From contig JAJEAH010000086.1 of NCBI GenBank assembly GCA_022824225.1, forward strand, positions 1 through 38,812: a stretch of 38,812 nucleotides of DNA, given 5' to 3'. The translations under genes were made by a program, and so were the position numbers. The DNA comes from Chloroflexota bacterium (GTDB lineage: Bacteria; Chloroflexota; UBA11872; VXOZ01). Each line of letters opens with the position of its first letter. The stretch's first letter is position 1. Shown here one piece after another: positions 8,453 through 16,956 of the stretch. Below the pieces are notes generated by a model. The model did no database searches and was not told where the DNA came from. It worked only from the letters and a program-made list of their open reading frames with translations.

Positions 8453-9802
8453 CTAATGCCCGCGCTCATCCCAGCCCGGGCCGCCGCCGACGATGCGGTT
8501 TGTGCCCACCAGCGGAATGCCGCAGATCATCGAGGCCTCGCCGGTCAGGGCGCGCAGGTCGTCCGGGTCCAGGTCGTGCACGTCGGCTTTGCCGCAGGCG
8601 CGCGCCAGCATCTGCATCTCCGAGACCATGGAGCGCAGGAAGCTGGTGACACGTTCGGCGGCCTCGTCGATGGGCAGCCGTTGCATGAGGTCCGGGTCCT
8701 GTGTCGTGATACCCACCGGACAGCGCCCCGTGTGGCAGTGGTGACAGAAACCCGGCTTCGTGCCTAGCTTCTCGTAGTCTTCCACGTATAGAGAGCGATT
8801 GCAATTGAGCGCGATGAGAGCGGACGTGCCGATGTAGACCGCATCGGCGCCGAGCGCAAGGGCTTTCGCGGCGTCCACGCCGTGGCGAATGCCGCCGGCA
8901 ATGATGAGTTGCACTTCCCCGTACAGGCCCAGGTCTTCCAACGCGGCGCGCGCCTCGCACACGGCGGCCAGGGTGGGAATACCGGTGTGTTCCTGGAGCA
9001 TCTCCGGCGACGCTCCGGTGCCGCCTTCCATGCCGTCCACGACTACAGCGTCGGCTCCCGCTTTGGCGGCCAGGCGCACGTCATCGAATACGCGGGTAGC
9101 GCCCATCTTGATGAAGATTGGCACCCGCCAGTCCGTGGCTTCCCGGAGTTCCTCCACTTTGATAATCATGTCGTCGGGACCCAGAAAGTCCGGATGCCGC
9201 GCCGGGCTGCGCTGATCGACTCCAATGGGCAAGTCACGCTGTTCGGCAATCACGTCCGAGACCTTGGAACCAAGGAGCAGCCCGCCGGTGCCGGGCTTGG
9301 CGCCTTGGCCAATAGTCAGTTCGATGGCGTCCGCGGCGCGGGCGTGGTGGATGCTCACCCCGTAGCGGGACGGTAGCACTTCGTAGACCAGGGTCTTGCT
9401 ATGTTCGCGTTCGGCTTCCAGCATGCCGCCGTCGCCGGTTGTATTCGAGGAGCCCACCGCAGCCGCGCCCTGGGCCAGCGCGACCTTCGCGTTATACGAA
9501 AGCGCGCCCCAACTCATGCCCGTGATCATGATGGGTATGTCGAGCTTGATCGGCTGTTCGGCATACCGGCTGCCAATGACGGTCGTCGTCGAGCAGTGCT
9601 CGCGGTAGCCTTCCAGAGGTATGCGCGTGAGTGTGCAGGGGAGAAATGTAAGGTCGTCGAAAGTTGCCCAGTTCCGTTCGCGCAGCGTCCCGTAGCCCCG
9701 CATGAGATAGCGGCCCAGTTGCGCTTTCTCTTGGATTTCGGCGATTATCTCAGGCGAATAGGTTCCACTGGCGCGCAGCCGGCCGTTCTCGCCGTCTGAC
9801 AT
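8453..9802 (-). CDS. mgsC: N-methylglutamate synthase subunit C (FMN glutamate synthase domain)
   Basis: A 449-aa TIM-barrel flavoprotein equivalent to the FMN-binding synthase domain of glutamate synthase. Visible motifs are QGAKPGTGG (166-174), DGMEGGTGASP (256-266), GGIRHG (303-308) and the iron-sulfur cysteines C353, C356 and C361 in CHHCHTGRCPVGI. With MgsA and MgsB it transfers methylamine from gamma-glutamylmethylamide to 2-oxoglutarate, giving N-methylglutamate (known for the pathway). GAGGAG precedes the ATG by about 9 nt. It is separated from mgsB by a 277-bp spacer, unusual in an otherwise tight operon. GlxD of rhizobial glx clusters belongs to the same family; the presence of gmaS favours MgsC. 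Confidence 0.85.
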   Translation of the reverse strand: MSDGENGRLRASGTYSPEIIAEIQEKAQLGRYLMRGYGTLRERNWATFDDLTFLPCTLTRIPLEGYREHCSTTTVIGSRYAEQPIKLDIPIMITGMSWGALSYNAKVALAQGAAAVGSSNTTGDGGMLEAEREHSKTLVYEVLPSRYGVSIHHARAADAIELTIGQGAKPGTGGLLLGSKVSDVIAEQRDLPIGVDQRSPARHPDFLGPDDMIIKVEELREATDWRVPIFIKMGATRVFDDVRLAAKAGADAVVVDGMEGGTGASPEMLQEHTGIPTLAAVCEARAALEDLGLYGEVQLIIAGGIRHGVDAAKALALGADAVYIGTSALIALNCNRSLYVEDYEKLGTKPGFCHHCHTGRCPVGITTQDPDLMQRLPIDEAAERVTSFLRSMVSEMQMLARACGKADVHDLDPDDLRALTGEASMICGIPLVGTNRIVGGGPGWDERGH

Positions 9803-10079
9803 AGTCCCTGGCTCCTCTATGCGGGCATCTGCGTTACAGGTTCTGGGTTAAAGTCCGGGAGAGGCGTTACCGAAATTCTGCACCACACAGGCAGCAGCTT
9901 CGCTGCCGTTCTAGCGGTGACAGTCACTTCCGTGTGTGCCGGCTCCGCGTTCCTCGACAGGACTAGGCGCCCTGCAAAGGACTTCCAAGCCACTTCAAGA
10001 CTGCATACTTCCGGCCTACCACGCGTTAGCCCCAAATACACGGCCACGGGCGGTGTTTGGCGCGGGACGATCTTCCGGC
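9803..10079 (-). other. 277-bp mgsB-mgsC spacer with hairpin
   Basis: No convincing gene. A GGCAGC/GCTGCC hairpin with a 6-nt loop lies at 9890-9907. It has no T-run on the minus strand, so transcript processing or attenuation is more plausible than termination. An open frame crossing the spacer shows no recognisable motif. Confidence 0.4.
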
Positions 10080-10793
10080 TTAGACTACCTGCTGCCAGAC
10101 TTCCCAATCAGTCTTGTCAAAATTCCACAGGCGGCGGCCGGACTGAACTTTCTTGAATTCCTTGAGCCGCGCCTGCAACTCGGTCAATCGGTCGGGCAAG
10201 TGTTCCGCAAAGCTTGCTTCCAGATAGGCCGCGTCGTCGTTGGTAAGGTCCGCGATCACCGCGTCATTGCCCAGGTCTTCGATTTTTCCGCCAACGTAGC
10301 ACACTGTCTCGTACATAGAGTCCGCAAAGGCCTCACCCACGTCGCCGCACACAACGATAGCGCCCCGCTGCCCCATGAAACCGGCCATGTAGCCGCAATT
10401 GCCGCCAATCAAGAGCAAGCCGCCTTTCATGGCGACACCGGCGCGGGCGGCGGCATGGCGGTGAATGACCACGGTGCCTCCGCGTATAGTGGCCGCGGCG
10501 CCGTTGCCTGCGCTGCCGTGCACGACCACCGTGCCGGAGAGCATCGATTCCGCCAGGCCCCAGCCGGTGCTTCCCTCGATCTGTACCGTGGCGCCGTCCA
10601 TCAGGCCGCCGCAGAAGTACCCCACACTGCCGTCAAAAGTCACTGTGGCGGGTTCCAGCAGCGCAACGCCCAAGTTGTGCCGGGCGCCGGGATTGCGCAC
10701 GAGCACGTCACTTTCACCGGCGGCGATGGCTTGCTTGATGGCAGTATTGATCTCGCGGATCGACTTGCCGGCGCAATCTAGTTCAACTGCCAT
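10080..10793 (-). CDS. mgsB: N-methylglutamate synthase subunit B (GXGXG domain)
   Basis: A 237-aa right-handed beta-helix protein like the C-terminal GXGXG domain of glutamate synthase and GlxC. The repeated short turns are visible at about 50-165 (VGYFCGGLMDG, STGWGLAESM, SAGNGAAATIRGG, GGNCGYMAGFMGQRG, GDVGEAFADSM). This domain has a structural role, coupling the amidotransferase (MgsA) to the synthase subunit (MgsC). The ATG at 10791-10793 lies inside the end of mgsA (16-nt overlap), so the two are translationally coupled. The C-terminal tail of about 60 aa (LTNDDAAYLEASFAEHLPD onward) is longer than the bare domain but usual for GlxC/MgsB. Confidence 0.83.
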   Translation of the reverse strand: MAVELDCAGKSIREINTAIKQAIAAGESDVLVRNPGARHNLGVALLEPATVTFDGSVGYFCGGLMDGATVQIEGSTGWGLAESMLSGTVVVHGSAGNGAAATIRGGTVVIHRHAAARAGVAMKGGLLLIGGNCGYMAGFMGQRGAIVVCGDVGEAFADSMYETVCYVGGKIEDLGNDAVIADLTNDDAAYLEASFAEHLPDRLTELQARLKEFKKVQSGRRLWNFDKTDWEVWQQVV

Positions 10794-11689
10794 ACCTGGA
10801 CTTCCTTGGCTTGGGCCTCGCGCACGCCGCCAATGCCCGGAAACGCGCTCTCGATGGCGATTTCTTCAGTGGCGACGACAACGGTGTCATCGGTTTCGGT
10901 AAAGAGGAGCGGCTTGAGGGCAAAACGGTCTTTGGCAAAGCCCAATTCGTTCTGCGTGGCGGCCAAGTAGCTGAAGGAGCCGTCGAGGTCGTACAAAGAG
11001 GCGTCGAGCGCCTCTCGCAGCGACATGCCCTGGGCGAGGCGGTCGGCGAGATACACGCCAATTACTTCCGAGTCGTTGTCGGTGTAGAAGCGAATGCCGT
11101 GTTGTTCATAGCGGCGGCGCAGATTGTGGTAATTCGTGATATGCCCATTGTGGACCACTGCCAAGTCCGGCACGCCGTGGGCCCAGAACGGTTGTGAGTG
11201 GCTGAGGTCTACTTTGGATTCGGTGGAAAGGCGCGTATGCCCAATGCCGTGGGTGCCGGTGATGCGGGAAACGCCGTGGGTCTCCTCGAGGTTCTGCGGC
11301 GAGCCAACTTGCTTCACGATTTCCAGGGCGTTCCCCAGGCTAACCACTTCGACGTCAGCCGCTTCGGATTCGATGAGCGCGCTGAGCCGCGCGGCATCGC
11401 CCTGGTAGTCGAGTTCCAGGCGCAAGTATTCATCCGTGGTAGAAATGTCGAGAATCTCACCCAGGTCTTGCACCCGCGCGGCAATGCCCTCACGGCGCAA
11501 TTCGAATTCACCATTCTCGCCCAGCTTGACCCGCAACACGGAGCGGCGCCTTGAAGGCGGCGAATAGAGGGCGACGCCCGCCGAATCCGGCCCGCGGCAC
11601 GCCAGGGCATCGAGCATGGTGAGCACGGTCTTACCGACCGGCGCTTGCCCGGCGGCTGCCTTGTCCAAAAATCCAATGATGCCGCACAT
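10778..11689 (-). CDS. mgsA: N-methylglutamate synthase subunit A (class II glutamine amidotransferase)
   Basis: A 303-aa class II (Ntn) amidotransferase domain like GlxB. Cys2 directly after the initiator Met is the expected nucleophile (MCGIIGF). RGPDSAG (about 33-39), GIGHTRLSTES (about 147-157), HSQPF and HNGHITN (about 178-184) are the glutamine-site motifs. In MgsABC it would release methylamine from gamma-glutamylmethylamide for channelling to the synthase subunit. AAGGGA lies about 9 nt upstream of the ATG. It is the first gene of the operon and overlaps mgsB. The insert between the PDSAG and HTRLS motifs, of about 100 aa, is typical of the stand-alone subunits and not of glutamate synthase itself. 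Confidence 0.85.
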   Translation of the reverse strand: MCGIIGFLDKAAAGQAPVGKTVLTMLDALACRGPDSAGVALYSPPSRRRSVLRVKLGENGEFELRREGIAARVQDLGEILDISTTDEYLRLELDYQGDAARLSALIESEAADVEVVSLGNALEIVKQVGSPQNLEETHGVSRITGTHGIGHTRLSTESKVDLSHSQPFWAHGVPDLAVVHNGHITNYHNLRRRYEQHGIRFYTDNDSEVIGVYLADRLAQGMSLREALDASLYDLDGSFSYLAATQNELGFAKDRFALKPLLFTETDDTVVVATEEIAIESAFPGIGGVREAQAKEVQVWQLN

Positions 11690-12112
11690 GCGACGTCCCT
11701 TACACGTTTCAGACCTAGTTCTGATCTATCCGACCGGCACTAGTACTAGACTCTGGGATTGGCGGCGAGGCGCCCTGCGCAACGCCGCGCCAACTGCGCT
11801 GCTCACACGTCCGGCATCGCAGCTTTGGGAGCCAATCCATACTATAGCATTCCAGGGCGTAGGGCGTATACGCGCCGCCTCCTCGTCACGCCGGCGTGAT
11901 GAGCTTAAGTCAGCCTGCGGAATTCGCCCACGGCTAGGCTGGCGGCGCAGGACACCGCGCCCCACTGTGTGGAGTCTGGCGATGAACACGACACGCGGAG
12001 CACAGACGGCAGGTCTTGGGAGACACGCCGCCTGCGCCAGGCGATGCCAAGACTGAATACCCCTCGCCAAGTACAATGGCAATAGAATTCTGCTGCCGGT
12101 ATGGAGGTTCGT
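11690..12112. promoter_or_regulatory. Divergent control region between mgsA and a methyltransferase gene
   Basis: About 420 bp between divergently transcribed genes, with no supported gene. It contains two perfect palindromes: CTAGTACTAG at 11740-11749, 50 nt upstream of mgsA, and TCACGCCGGCGTGA at 11886-11899. Either could be an operator for the methylamine operon. I could not identify a convincing -35/-10 pair for mgsA. A TACAAT at 12072-12077 could serve the plus-strand gene, but no good -35 accompanies it. Confidence 0.4.
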
Positions 12113-12940
12113 ATGGCGGGACAAAGTCAAGCGGACGCAAGCGCGTTCCATGAATTCGAACGAGCGGGGTGGGAGCGGGTCGCCGGCGACTATCACCGGT
12201 ACTTTGCCGAACTGACGACCCGTTTCATCGAGCCCTTGCTGGACGCCGGCGACGTGGGTCGGGGATCGCGGGCGCTGGACGTTGCCACCGGGCCGGGCTA
12301 TGTCGCGGCGGCAGCAGCGCGCCGGGGCGCAGATGTAGTTGGGCTTGACTTTGCGGCGGCAGCCGTGGCAGTGGCGCGGCAACAAAACCCGGATCTGGCG
12401 TTTCAGGTAGGCAGCGCTGAAGAGCTGCCCTTTCCCGCTGCCAGCTTTGACGCAGTCCTTATGAATTTTGGGCTCTTGCACGTTGCCCAGCCCGAGCTGG
12501 CCCTGGCCGAGGCCCACCGCGTGCTGCGCAGCGGTGGCCGTCTCGCCTTCACGGTGTGGGGCGACCCGCAGTCGTGCACAGGCTTCAAGATCATCCTCGA
12601 TGCCATTGCCAAGCACGGAGATGCGAATGTGCCTCTGCCGGAAGGGCCGCCATTCTTCCGGTTCAGCGATCCACAAGAGTGCACACGCGCCCTGACGGCA
12701 GCCGGGTTCACGGACCCTACCGTCAGCGAGGTGCGCGTGGCGTGGGAGATGCAACGCCCCGATACGCTCTTCGAGACGTTTCTCTTTGGCGCCGTGCGCA
12801 CCGGCGCGCTGCTGCAGGCGCAGCAACCGGAGGCGCAGGAGGCGATCCGGAGGTCAACGCGAGAGGAAGTGATGAGATTCGCCGAGCACGGCCGCCTGCG
12901 CTTGCCCATGGCTGCTGTGCTCTCCGCGGCCCGCAAGTAG
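12113..12940 (+). CDS. SAM-dependent methyltransferase (class I, UbiE-like)
   Basis: A 275-aa class I methyltransferase of the Methyltransf_11/UbiE type. Motif I is ALDVATGPGYVAAAA, followed by VVGLDFA for adenosine binding, AEELPFPAASFDAVLMNF (motif II region) and HRVLRSGGRLAFTVWG (motif III). The start at 12113 is preferred over the ATG at 12101 because GGAGG sits 5 nt upstream of 12113 and lies within the first codons of the longer form. It is divergent from mgsA, so any shared role is speculative. The substrate cannot be read from sequence; small molecules or quinone-like substrates are common in the family. Confidence 0.8.
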   Translation: MAGQSQADASAFHEFERAGWERVAGDYHRYFAELTTRFIEPLLDAGDVGRGSRALDVATGPGYVAAAAARRGADVVGLDFAAAAVAVARQQNPDLAFQVGSAEELPFPAASFDAVLMNFGLLHVAQPELALAEAHRVLRSGGRLAFTVWGDPQSCTGFKIILDAIAKHGDANVPLPEGPPFFRFSDPQECTRALTAAGFTDPTVSEVRVAWEMQRPDTLFETFLFGAVRTGALLQAQQPEAQEAIRRSTREEVMRFAEHGRLRLPMAAVLSAARK

Positions 12941-13048
12941 CCGCCTCGGCTCTTCAGCACCAGCGCAGCGACCCTTGTCGGCGATTAGTAGATATTCACT
13001 CAGGCTGCAAAGGTAAGAGTTTCAGGGCAAACGGCTGTTCCTCGAAAC

Positions 13049-13229
13049 TGTCATCTTGAGGAGCGCAGCCGGAATGTCACTCAGTGATGCGCAGCCGGAA
13101 TGTCACTCTGAGGAGCGCAGCCGGGATGCCATTCTGATGGATGCAGCCGGTATGTCATTCTGAGGAGTGCAACGACGAAGAATCTAGAGTCCGGAGCACA
13201 CTAGATTCCTCGCTGCGCTCGAAATGACA
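13049..13229. repeat. 26-bp tandem repeats leading into a MITE-like inverted repeat
   Basis: Four 26-bp units start at 13049, 13075, 13101 and 13127 (pattern TGTCAnTCTGAGGAGCGCAG then CCGGAA). A fifth start at 13153 runs into a left arm ending GAAGAATCTAG. The right arm CTAGATTCCTCGCTGCGCTC plus GAAATGACA (13201-13229) is its inverted complement. Related arms occur at 34405, 34776-34879 and 34977, so this is a dispersed family. The remainder of 12941-13489 shows no gene. Confidence 0.75.
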
Positions 13230-13489
13230 TGAGCTCTAGCCCAGCCATGCGATCTAACCCAGCAAGGAGTTCAAGTCTATGTCTACTTATCCCCCGTGTC
13301 GGTGGTTGTACAGAGAGTAGAAAAGCAAGTATACTCCCATGCATGAACAGAGCCAATTGGCTGGGGAGACCAAGCGAGACGCAGGCGGGCGCAGTGCCCG
13401 CTGCCAGCGGAAGGAGGCAGTCGCGGACGATGCCCTGCTCCGGTAAGGGGTTGGTGAAGATCAGCTTGTGTGGAGAATAGGAGATTCTG

Positions 13490-14896
13490 ATGGTAACCAG
13501 ACGCACACTTCTCGGTGGTGTAAGCGCGATGTCGCTGGCGACTGTACTCGCAGCGTGCGGCACGGCGACGATGGAACCGGAGATGGCTCCGGCGGAGGAA
13601 GAAGCGCCGCAGGCCGAAGCCGAAACCGCGCCGGCCGCCGAGCCGGTGGACGTGGTCTTCGTGCCGAATCCCGCGTTCCAGTTCCATGAAGAAGGCCACG
13701 TGTCCGGCGGCCTCGTCACGTCGTTTGGGGAGGAATTCCCCAATATCAACCTAATTGTGGAACCTTATACAGGCAATCGCAATGAGGCATTTGCGGCCGC
13801 GGCCGCCGGGGACATCCCCTACGACGTCGTGACCGGCGGCGAAGGCACGCCCATCGACCGGGGTCTGCAGGGCTCGGTACTGCACCTGAACGACTACATC
13901 AAGGCCACAAACCTGGATATGAATGACGTTTGGGAAGGCTTGATGGAGCCGGTAGTTTGGCGCGACGGCCGCGTGTTCGGCATGCCCTACGGTCCCGACA
14001 TGCGGGTGCTTTATCTCAATATAGACCTCTATCTGAACGGCGGACTGGATCCCGCCACTGGGCCGCAAACGTGGGACGAGTTCGAGGAAGCGATCCAAAA
14101 GACTACCCAGAAGGACGCCGCAGGCAACCTTACCGTCGCGGGCTTCCCGCCCGACTGGGGCTCGAACGGCACCTGGCTCTTCATGCTCCCGCTGCTGCAA
14201 CTTGGCGGCAGCCGGACGAACGAAGACCGCACTGAGATGACGTTCAATACACCGGAAGCCATCGAGGCCTTTACGTTCGTCAAGCGGCTGTGGGACTTGC
14301 AGGATGGGTTTACAGCCGTCAAGGCCTTTCAGGAATCTGCCCGGCCCTCGGGTAGAGATCGCGGCGCGGCGCTCGTCAACGCCAAGTGCGCCAGCATCTA
14401 CATGACGTACGCTGAACGCAAGCAGCAGATCATTCCGATTGACCCGGACTATGAGTTCGGCTACACGGCGTTCCCGCTGCCGGCCAATCCTGCGCGCCAG
14501 GTAAGCCTTGGCGGCGCCTGGATCCACATGGTTTCGGCTTGGACCGACGTGGCGGAAGAGTCTTTCGCGTGGCTAGAGTACTTGGCGCGGCCGGAGAACA
14601 CTCTGGCGTTCACCAAGACCTTCGACCGAGTGCCGGTGCGAAAGTCGGCAACGTTGTCCGAGGAGTTCCACGAAAACGATCCGTTTGTGCTCCACATGTC
14701 GGAGAACATGCAGCATCGAACGTCAACCCTGGGCTTTGGCGTGCCCGGCTCCGATCAGATGCGCATTGAAGTCCTCACTGGCGGATGGGTTTCATCGCTC
14801 TGGAGCGGTGAGGTTGGCATCCAAGAGGGCCTCGCCACGGCAGAAGAGATGATGAATATCATTGCCGAGCAGTGGCGCACTGAACTCGGACTCTAG
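13490..14896 (+). CDS. Extracellular solute-binding lipoprotein (ABC sugar-type)
   Basis: A 468-aa family 1 extracellular solute-binding protein. The N terminus MVTRRTLLGG has a Tat-like twin arginine and is followed by a hydrophobic stretch and lipobox LAAC (C23). An acidic Ala/Glu/Pro linker (about 28-52) is typical of surface lipoproteins. The mature part has the type I binding-protein pattern, including TWDEFEEA and GGAWIHMVSAWTDVAEESFAWLEYLA, the latter cited in parts: GGAWIHMVSAW and AWLEYLARPENTLAF. AGGAG lies about 7 nt upstream of the ATG. No permease or ATPase gene is adjacent, so the transporter must be encoded elsewhere or the protein acts as an orphan receptor. Sugars, polyols or glycerol-phosphate-like compounds are usual ligands; the actual ligand is unknown. 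Confidence 0.85.
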   Translation: MVTRRTLLGGVSAMSLATVLAACGTATMEPEMAPAEEEAPQAEAETAPAAEPVDVVFVPNPAFQFHEEGHVSGGLVTSFGEEFPNINLIVEPYTGNRNEAFAAAAAGDIPYDVVTGGEGTPIDRGLQGSVLHLNDYIKATNLDMNDVWEGLMEPVVWRDGRVFGMPYGPDMRVLYLNIDLYLNGGLDPATGPQTWDEFEEAIQKTTQKDAAGNLTVAGFPPDWGSNGTWLFMLPLLQLGGSRTNEDRTEMTFNTPEAIEAFTFVKRLWDLQDGFTAVKAFQESARPSGRDRGAALVNAKCASIYMTYAERKQQIIPIDPDYEFGYTAFPLPANPARQVSLGGAWIHMVSAWTDVAEESFAWLEYLARPENTLAFTKTFDRVPVRKSATLSEEFHENDPFVLHMSENMQHRTSTLGFGVPGSDQMRIEVLTGGWVSSLWSGEVGIQEGLATAEEMMNIIAEQWRTELGL

Positions 14897-14921
14897 GCGG
14901 CCCACGCCCGGCTGGCCCTAG
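14893..14921 (+). terminator. Hairpin at the 3' end of the binding-protein gene
   Basis: CTAGG/CCTAG plus GCC/GGC pairs form a bulged stem starting in the stop codon region. No T-run follows, so termination is uncertain. The remaining spacer up to 15144 holds no gene that I can support. Confidence 0.25.
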
Positions 14922-15144
14922 ACTGAGGTCACGTCTATAGGATTTGTGACCGACGCGCAGGCTGGTGAAGCGAGGAGAAGATGCCCTGCGGGAGTTCATC
15001 TAATCCTCGCTTCGCTCAACTTTATCCAAGTTGCCCATGCGGCTCATCTGCATATGGCGTGTTGGGTTTCGCGAGGACTGGGTGACACACTGGGATTCAG
15101 CCGCTGCAGGTTGCGGCACATGCAAATAAGAGAAGGAGCGCTTC

Positions 15145-16683
15145 GTGGCAGGCGACATTGACATAGCGGTTGTCGGCGGTGGGCACAACGGTCTGGTGGC
15201 CGCCACATATTTGGCGCGCGCGGGACTCAATGTGCATGTCTTCGAGCGGCGTCCCTTTACCGGCGGCGCGGCGATTACCGAAGAACTGTGGCCGGGCTTC
15301 AAGTTCTCGACGTGCGCCCACATGGTCCACGGCATTCATCCAAAAATATTCCGCGACTTTCAGCTCACGGAGCGCGGCCTCGACGTAATTCCCCGGCAGG
15401 GCCTGCAGGTTCTGCCGGACGGCACGTATTGGGGGCCCAGCACGCACGAATCGCCCCGCAATCGCGCCCTGCAGTTGACGCCGGCCGAACGCGAAGGACA
15501 GCGCCGGTATGCAGACTTCAAGAATACGCTGCAGCGGACGATCGCCCCGTACCGTCTGCAGCCGCCGCCTTCGCTGGCGGAGGTGCGCGCCAAGATTGTG
15601 GGAACCCCGGCGGCGGACGTGCTGGAAAAAGCCCTTAGCACGCGCATCCACGAGTTGCAGGACGAGTTCTTGCCCGACGGCCCCCTCAAAGACCGGCTTG
15701 GCAACGAGGCCGGCGCCATCGGCAGGAATCCCTTGGGATTCCAATTCGCCTACGCGTCCCTGAACGCGGTAGACGAGGAGACGGGCATCAAGCCTCCCAA
15801 TGGCTACGTACGCGGCGGCGTGGGCGTGGTGAGCCGTCTCTTTCTGGAATCGGCAGTTGCCGCCGGTGTCACGGTCCATATCGACCATGAAGTCAGCGAG
15901 TTCATCGTTGAAGGCGGTGACGTGGTCGGCATTCGGCTTGCCGACGGCGCAGAAGTGCGCAGCCGGGTGGTGGTCTCTAACCTCGATCCCAAGCGTACGC
16001 TCCTGCGGCTCACACCGGCGGAGCACCTAGACGATGGCTTCCGCGCGCGCCTCAACGACGTTGTCACCCACGTGAGTTGCTACAAATTCCTGGCGGTGAT
16101 TTCCGAGTTGCCGCAGTGGAGCGCGTGGGACGGCGACCCGTACGCGCCCAGCACCGGTTCCGTGGTGCTCAGCCTGAACCGGGCGGAGATGGGCGCGGCC
16201 TACGATGATCTGGAAGCAGGACGGCCGCCGCGCAGGCCCTTGGTGAGCTTCTCGATCCCGTCAGCCGTGGACGACAGCCTCCGGCAGCCAGGCTATCATA
16301 CTGCCTCAATCTGGATCTATCCCGCTCCGGCCAAGCTCCGGAGTGGCACGTGGGACGATGTCCGGGAGTCGGTGGCCGAAGGGCTCATCGACCAAATCTC
16401 GGCCCATGCGCCGAATTTCCGCAAGTCTATCCGCGACTACAAGCTGCGCACTCCACTCGATCTCGAGCGGGAGAACGGACTCACCGACGGCTGCATTTGG
16501 CACGTGCAACACGCCGGCGAGCACCTGGTGTGGAATCGGCCCCTGCCTGAGATCGCCCACTATCGGGCGCCGCTGGCCGGTCTCTATCTCTGCGGCGCAG
16601 GACAGCATCCGGGCGGAGAAATCAGCGGCGTGCCCGGCCACAATGCCGCCCACGAGGTGCTTAAGGACCTCGGCCAGCTTTGA
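15145..16683 (+). CDS. FAD-dependent oxidoreductase, PYROXD2/phytoene desaturase-like
   Basis: A 512-aa protein of the COG1233 family (phytoene desaturase and PYROXD2-like flavoproteins). The N-terminal Rossmann motif is VVGGGHNGLVAATYLARAG, with an acidic end at FER, followed by the GG doublet in PFTGGAA. The C-terminal FAD-binding motif is GLYLCGAGQHPGGEISGVPG. The start is GTG with AAGGAG about 7 nt upstream. This subfamily is common in marine and soil bacteria and generally uncharacterised; carotenoid desaturation is unlikely without crtB or other carotenoid genes nearby. Oxidation of an amine, amino acid or lipid-like substrate is possible. It follows the solute-binding protein on the same strand after 248 bp, so functional coupling is only suggested. 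Confidence 0.8.
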   Translation: MAGDIDIAVVGGGHNGLVAATYLARAGLNVHVFERRPFTGGAAITEELWPGFKFSTCAHMVHGIHPKIFRDFQLTERGLDVIPRQGLQVLPDGTYWGPSTHESPRNRALQLTPAEREGQRRYADFKNTLQRTIAPYRLQPPPSLAEVRAKIVGTPAADVLEKALSTRIHELQDEFLPDGPLKDRLGNEAGAIGRNPLGFQFAYASLNAVDEETGIKPPNGYVRGGVGVVSRLFLESAVAAGVTVHIDHEVSEFIVEGGDVVGIRLADGAEVRSRVVVSNLDPKRTLLRLTPAEHLDDGFRARLNDVVTHVSCYKFLAVISELPQWSAWDGDPYAPSTGSVVLSLNRAEMGAAYDDLEAGRPPRRPLVSFSIPSAVDDSLRQPGYHTASIWIYPAPAKLRSGTWDDVRESVAEGLIDQISAHAPNFRKSIRDYKLRTPLDLERENGLTDGCIWHVQHAGEHLVWNRPLPEIAHYRAPLAGLYLCGAGQHPGGEISGVPGHNAAHEVLKDLGQL

Positions 16684-16749
16684 GCTAGGCGGCCAGGGTA
16701 GAACGCCTCTGGGCACACCGAATAGGAACGATCAACAGGTGGGCCTGTG

Positions 16750-16778
16750 GGTAGCGCAGGTTGCAGGCCTGCGCTATC
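16750..16778. repeat. GC-rich hairpin between two plus-strand genes
   Basis: Perfect 9-bp arms TAGCGCAGG (16752-16760) and CCTGCGCTA (16768-16776), extendable by two more pairs, around a 7-nt loop. It is REP-like or a transcript-end hairpin for the upstream oxidoreductase, with no T-run. The rest of 16684-16956 has no supported gene. Confidence 0.45.
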
Positions 16779-16956
16779 GCCATGTGGATGGGTTCATTCG
16801 GGGCCGCGACCGTTAGTCTTTCGAGAGCAGACCGTGGGTGCCTTGCGCGTGGGCGCGCGGGGCCGTGCGAAATGTCCCGCCCGGGCCCCACCGACTTCCA
16901 GGCGGCCCAGTGGAAAGCGCACACGTTGCCATTCAGGAAGGGGAAGGTTCAAGGCC

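Noticed and set aside
9817-10107. 96-aa open frame in the mgsB-mgsC spacer
   Set aside because: It starts inside mgsB, has no SD and no recognisable domain. It is kept only as part of the spacer description.
11726-12826. 366-aa open frame on the minus strand
   Set aside because: It runs antisense through the methyltransferase gene, which has clear SAM motifs; the product is low-complexity Arg/Pro-rich sequence.
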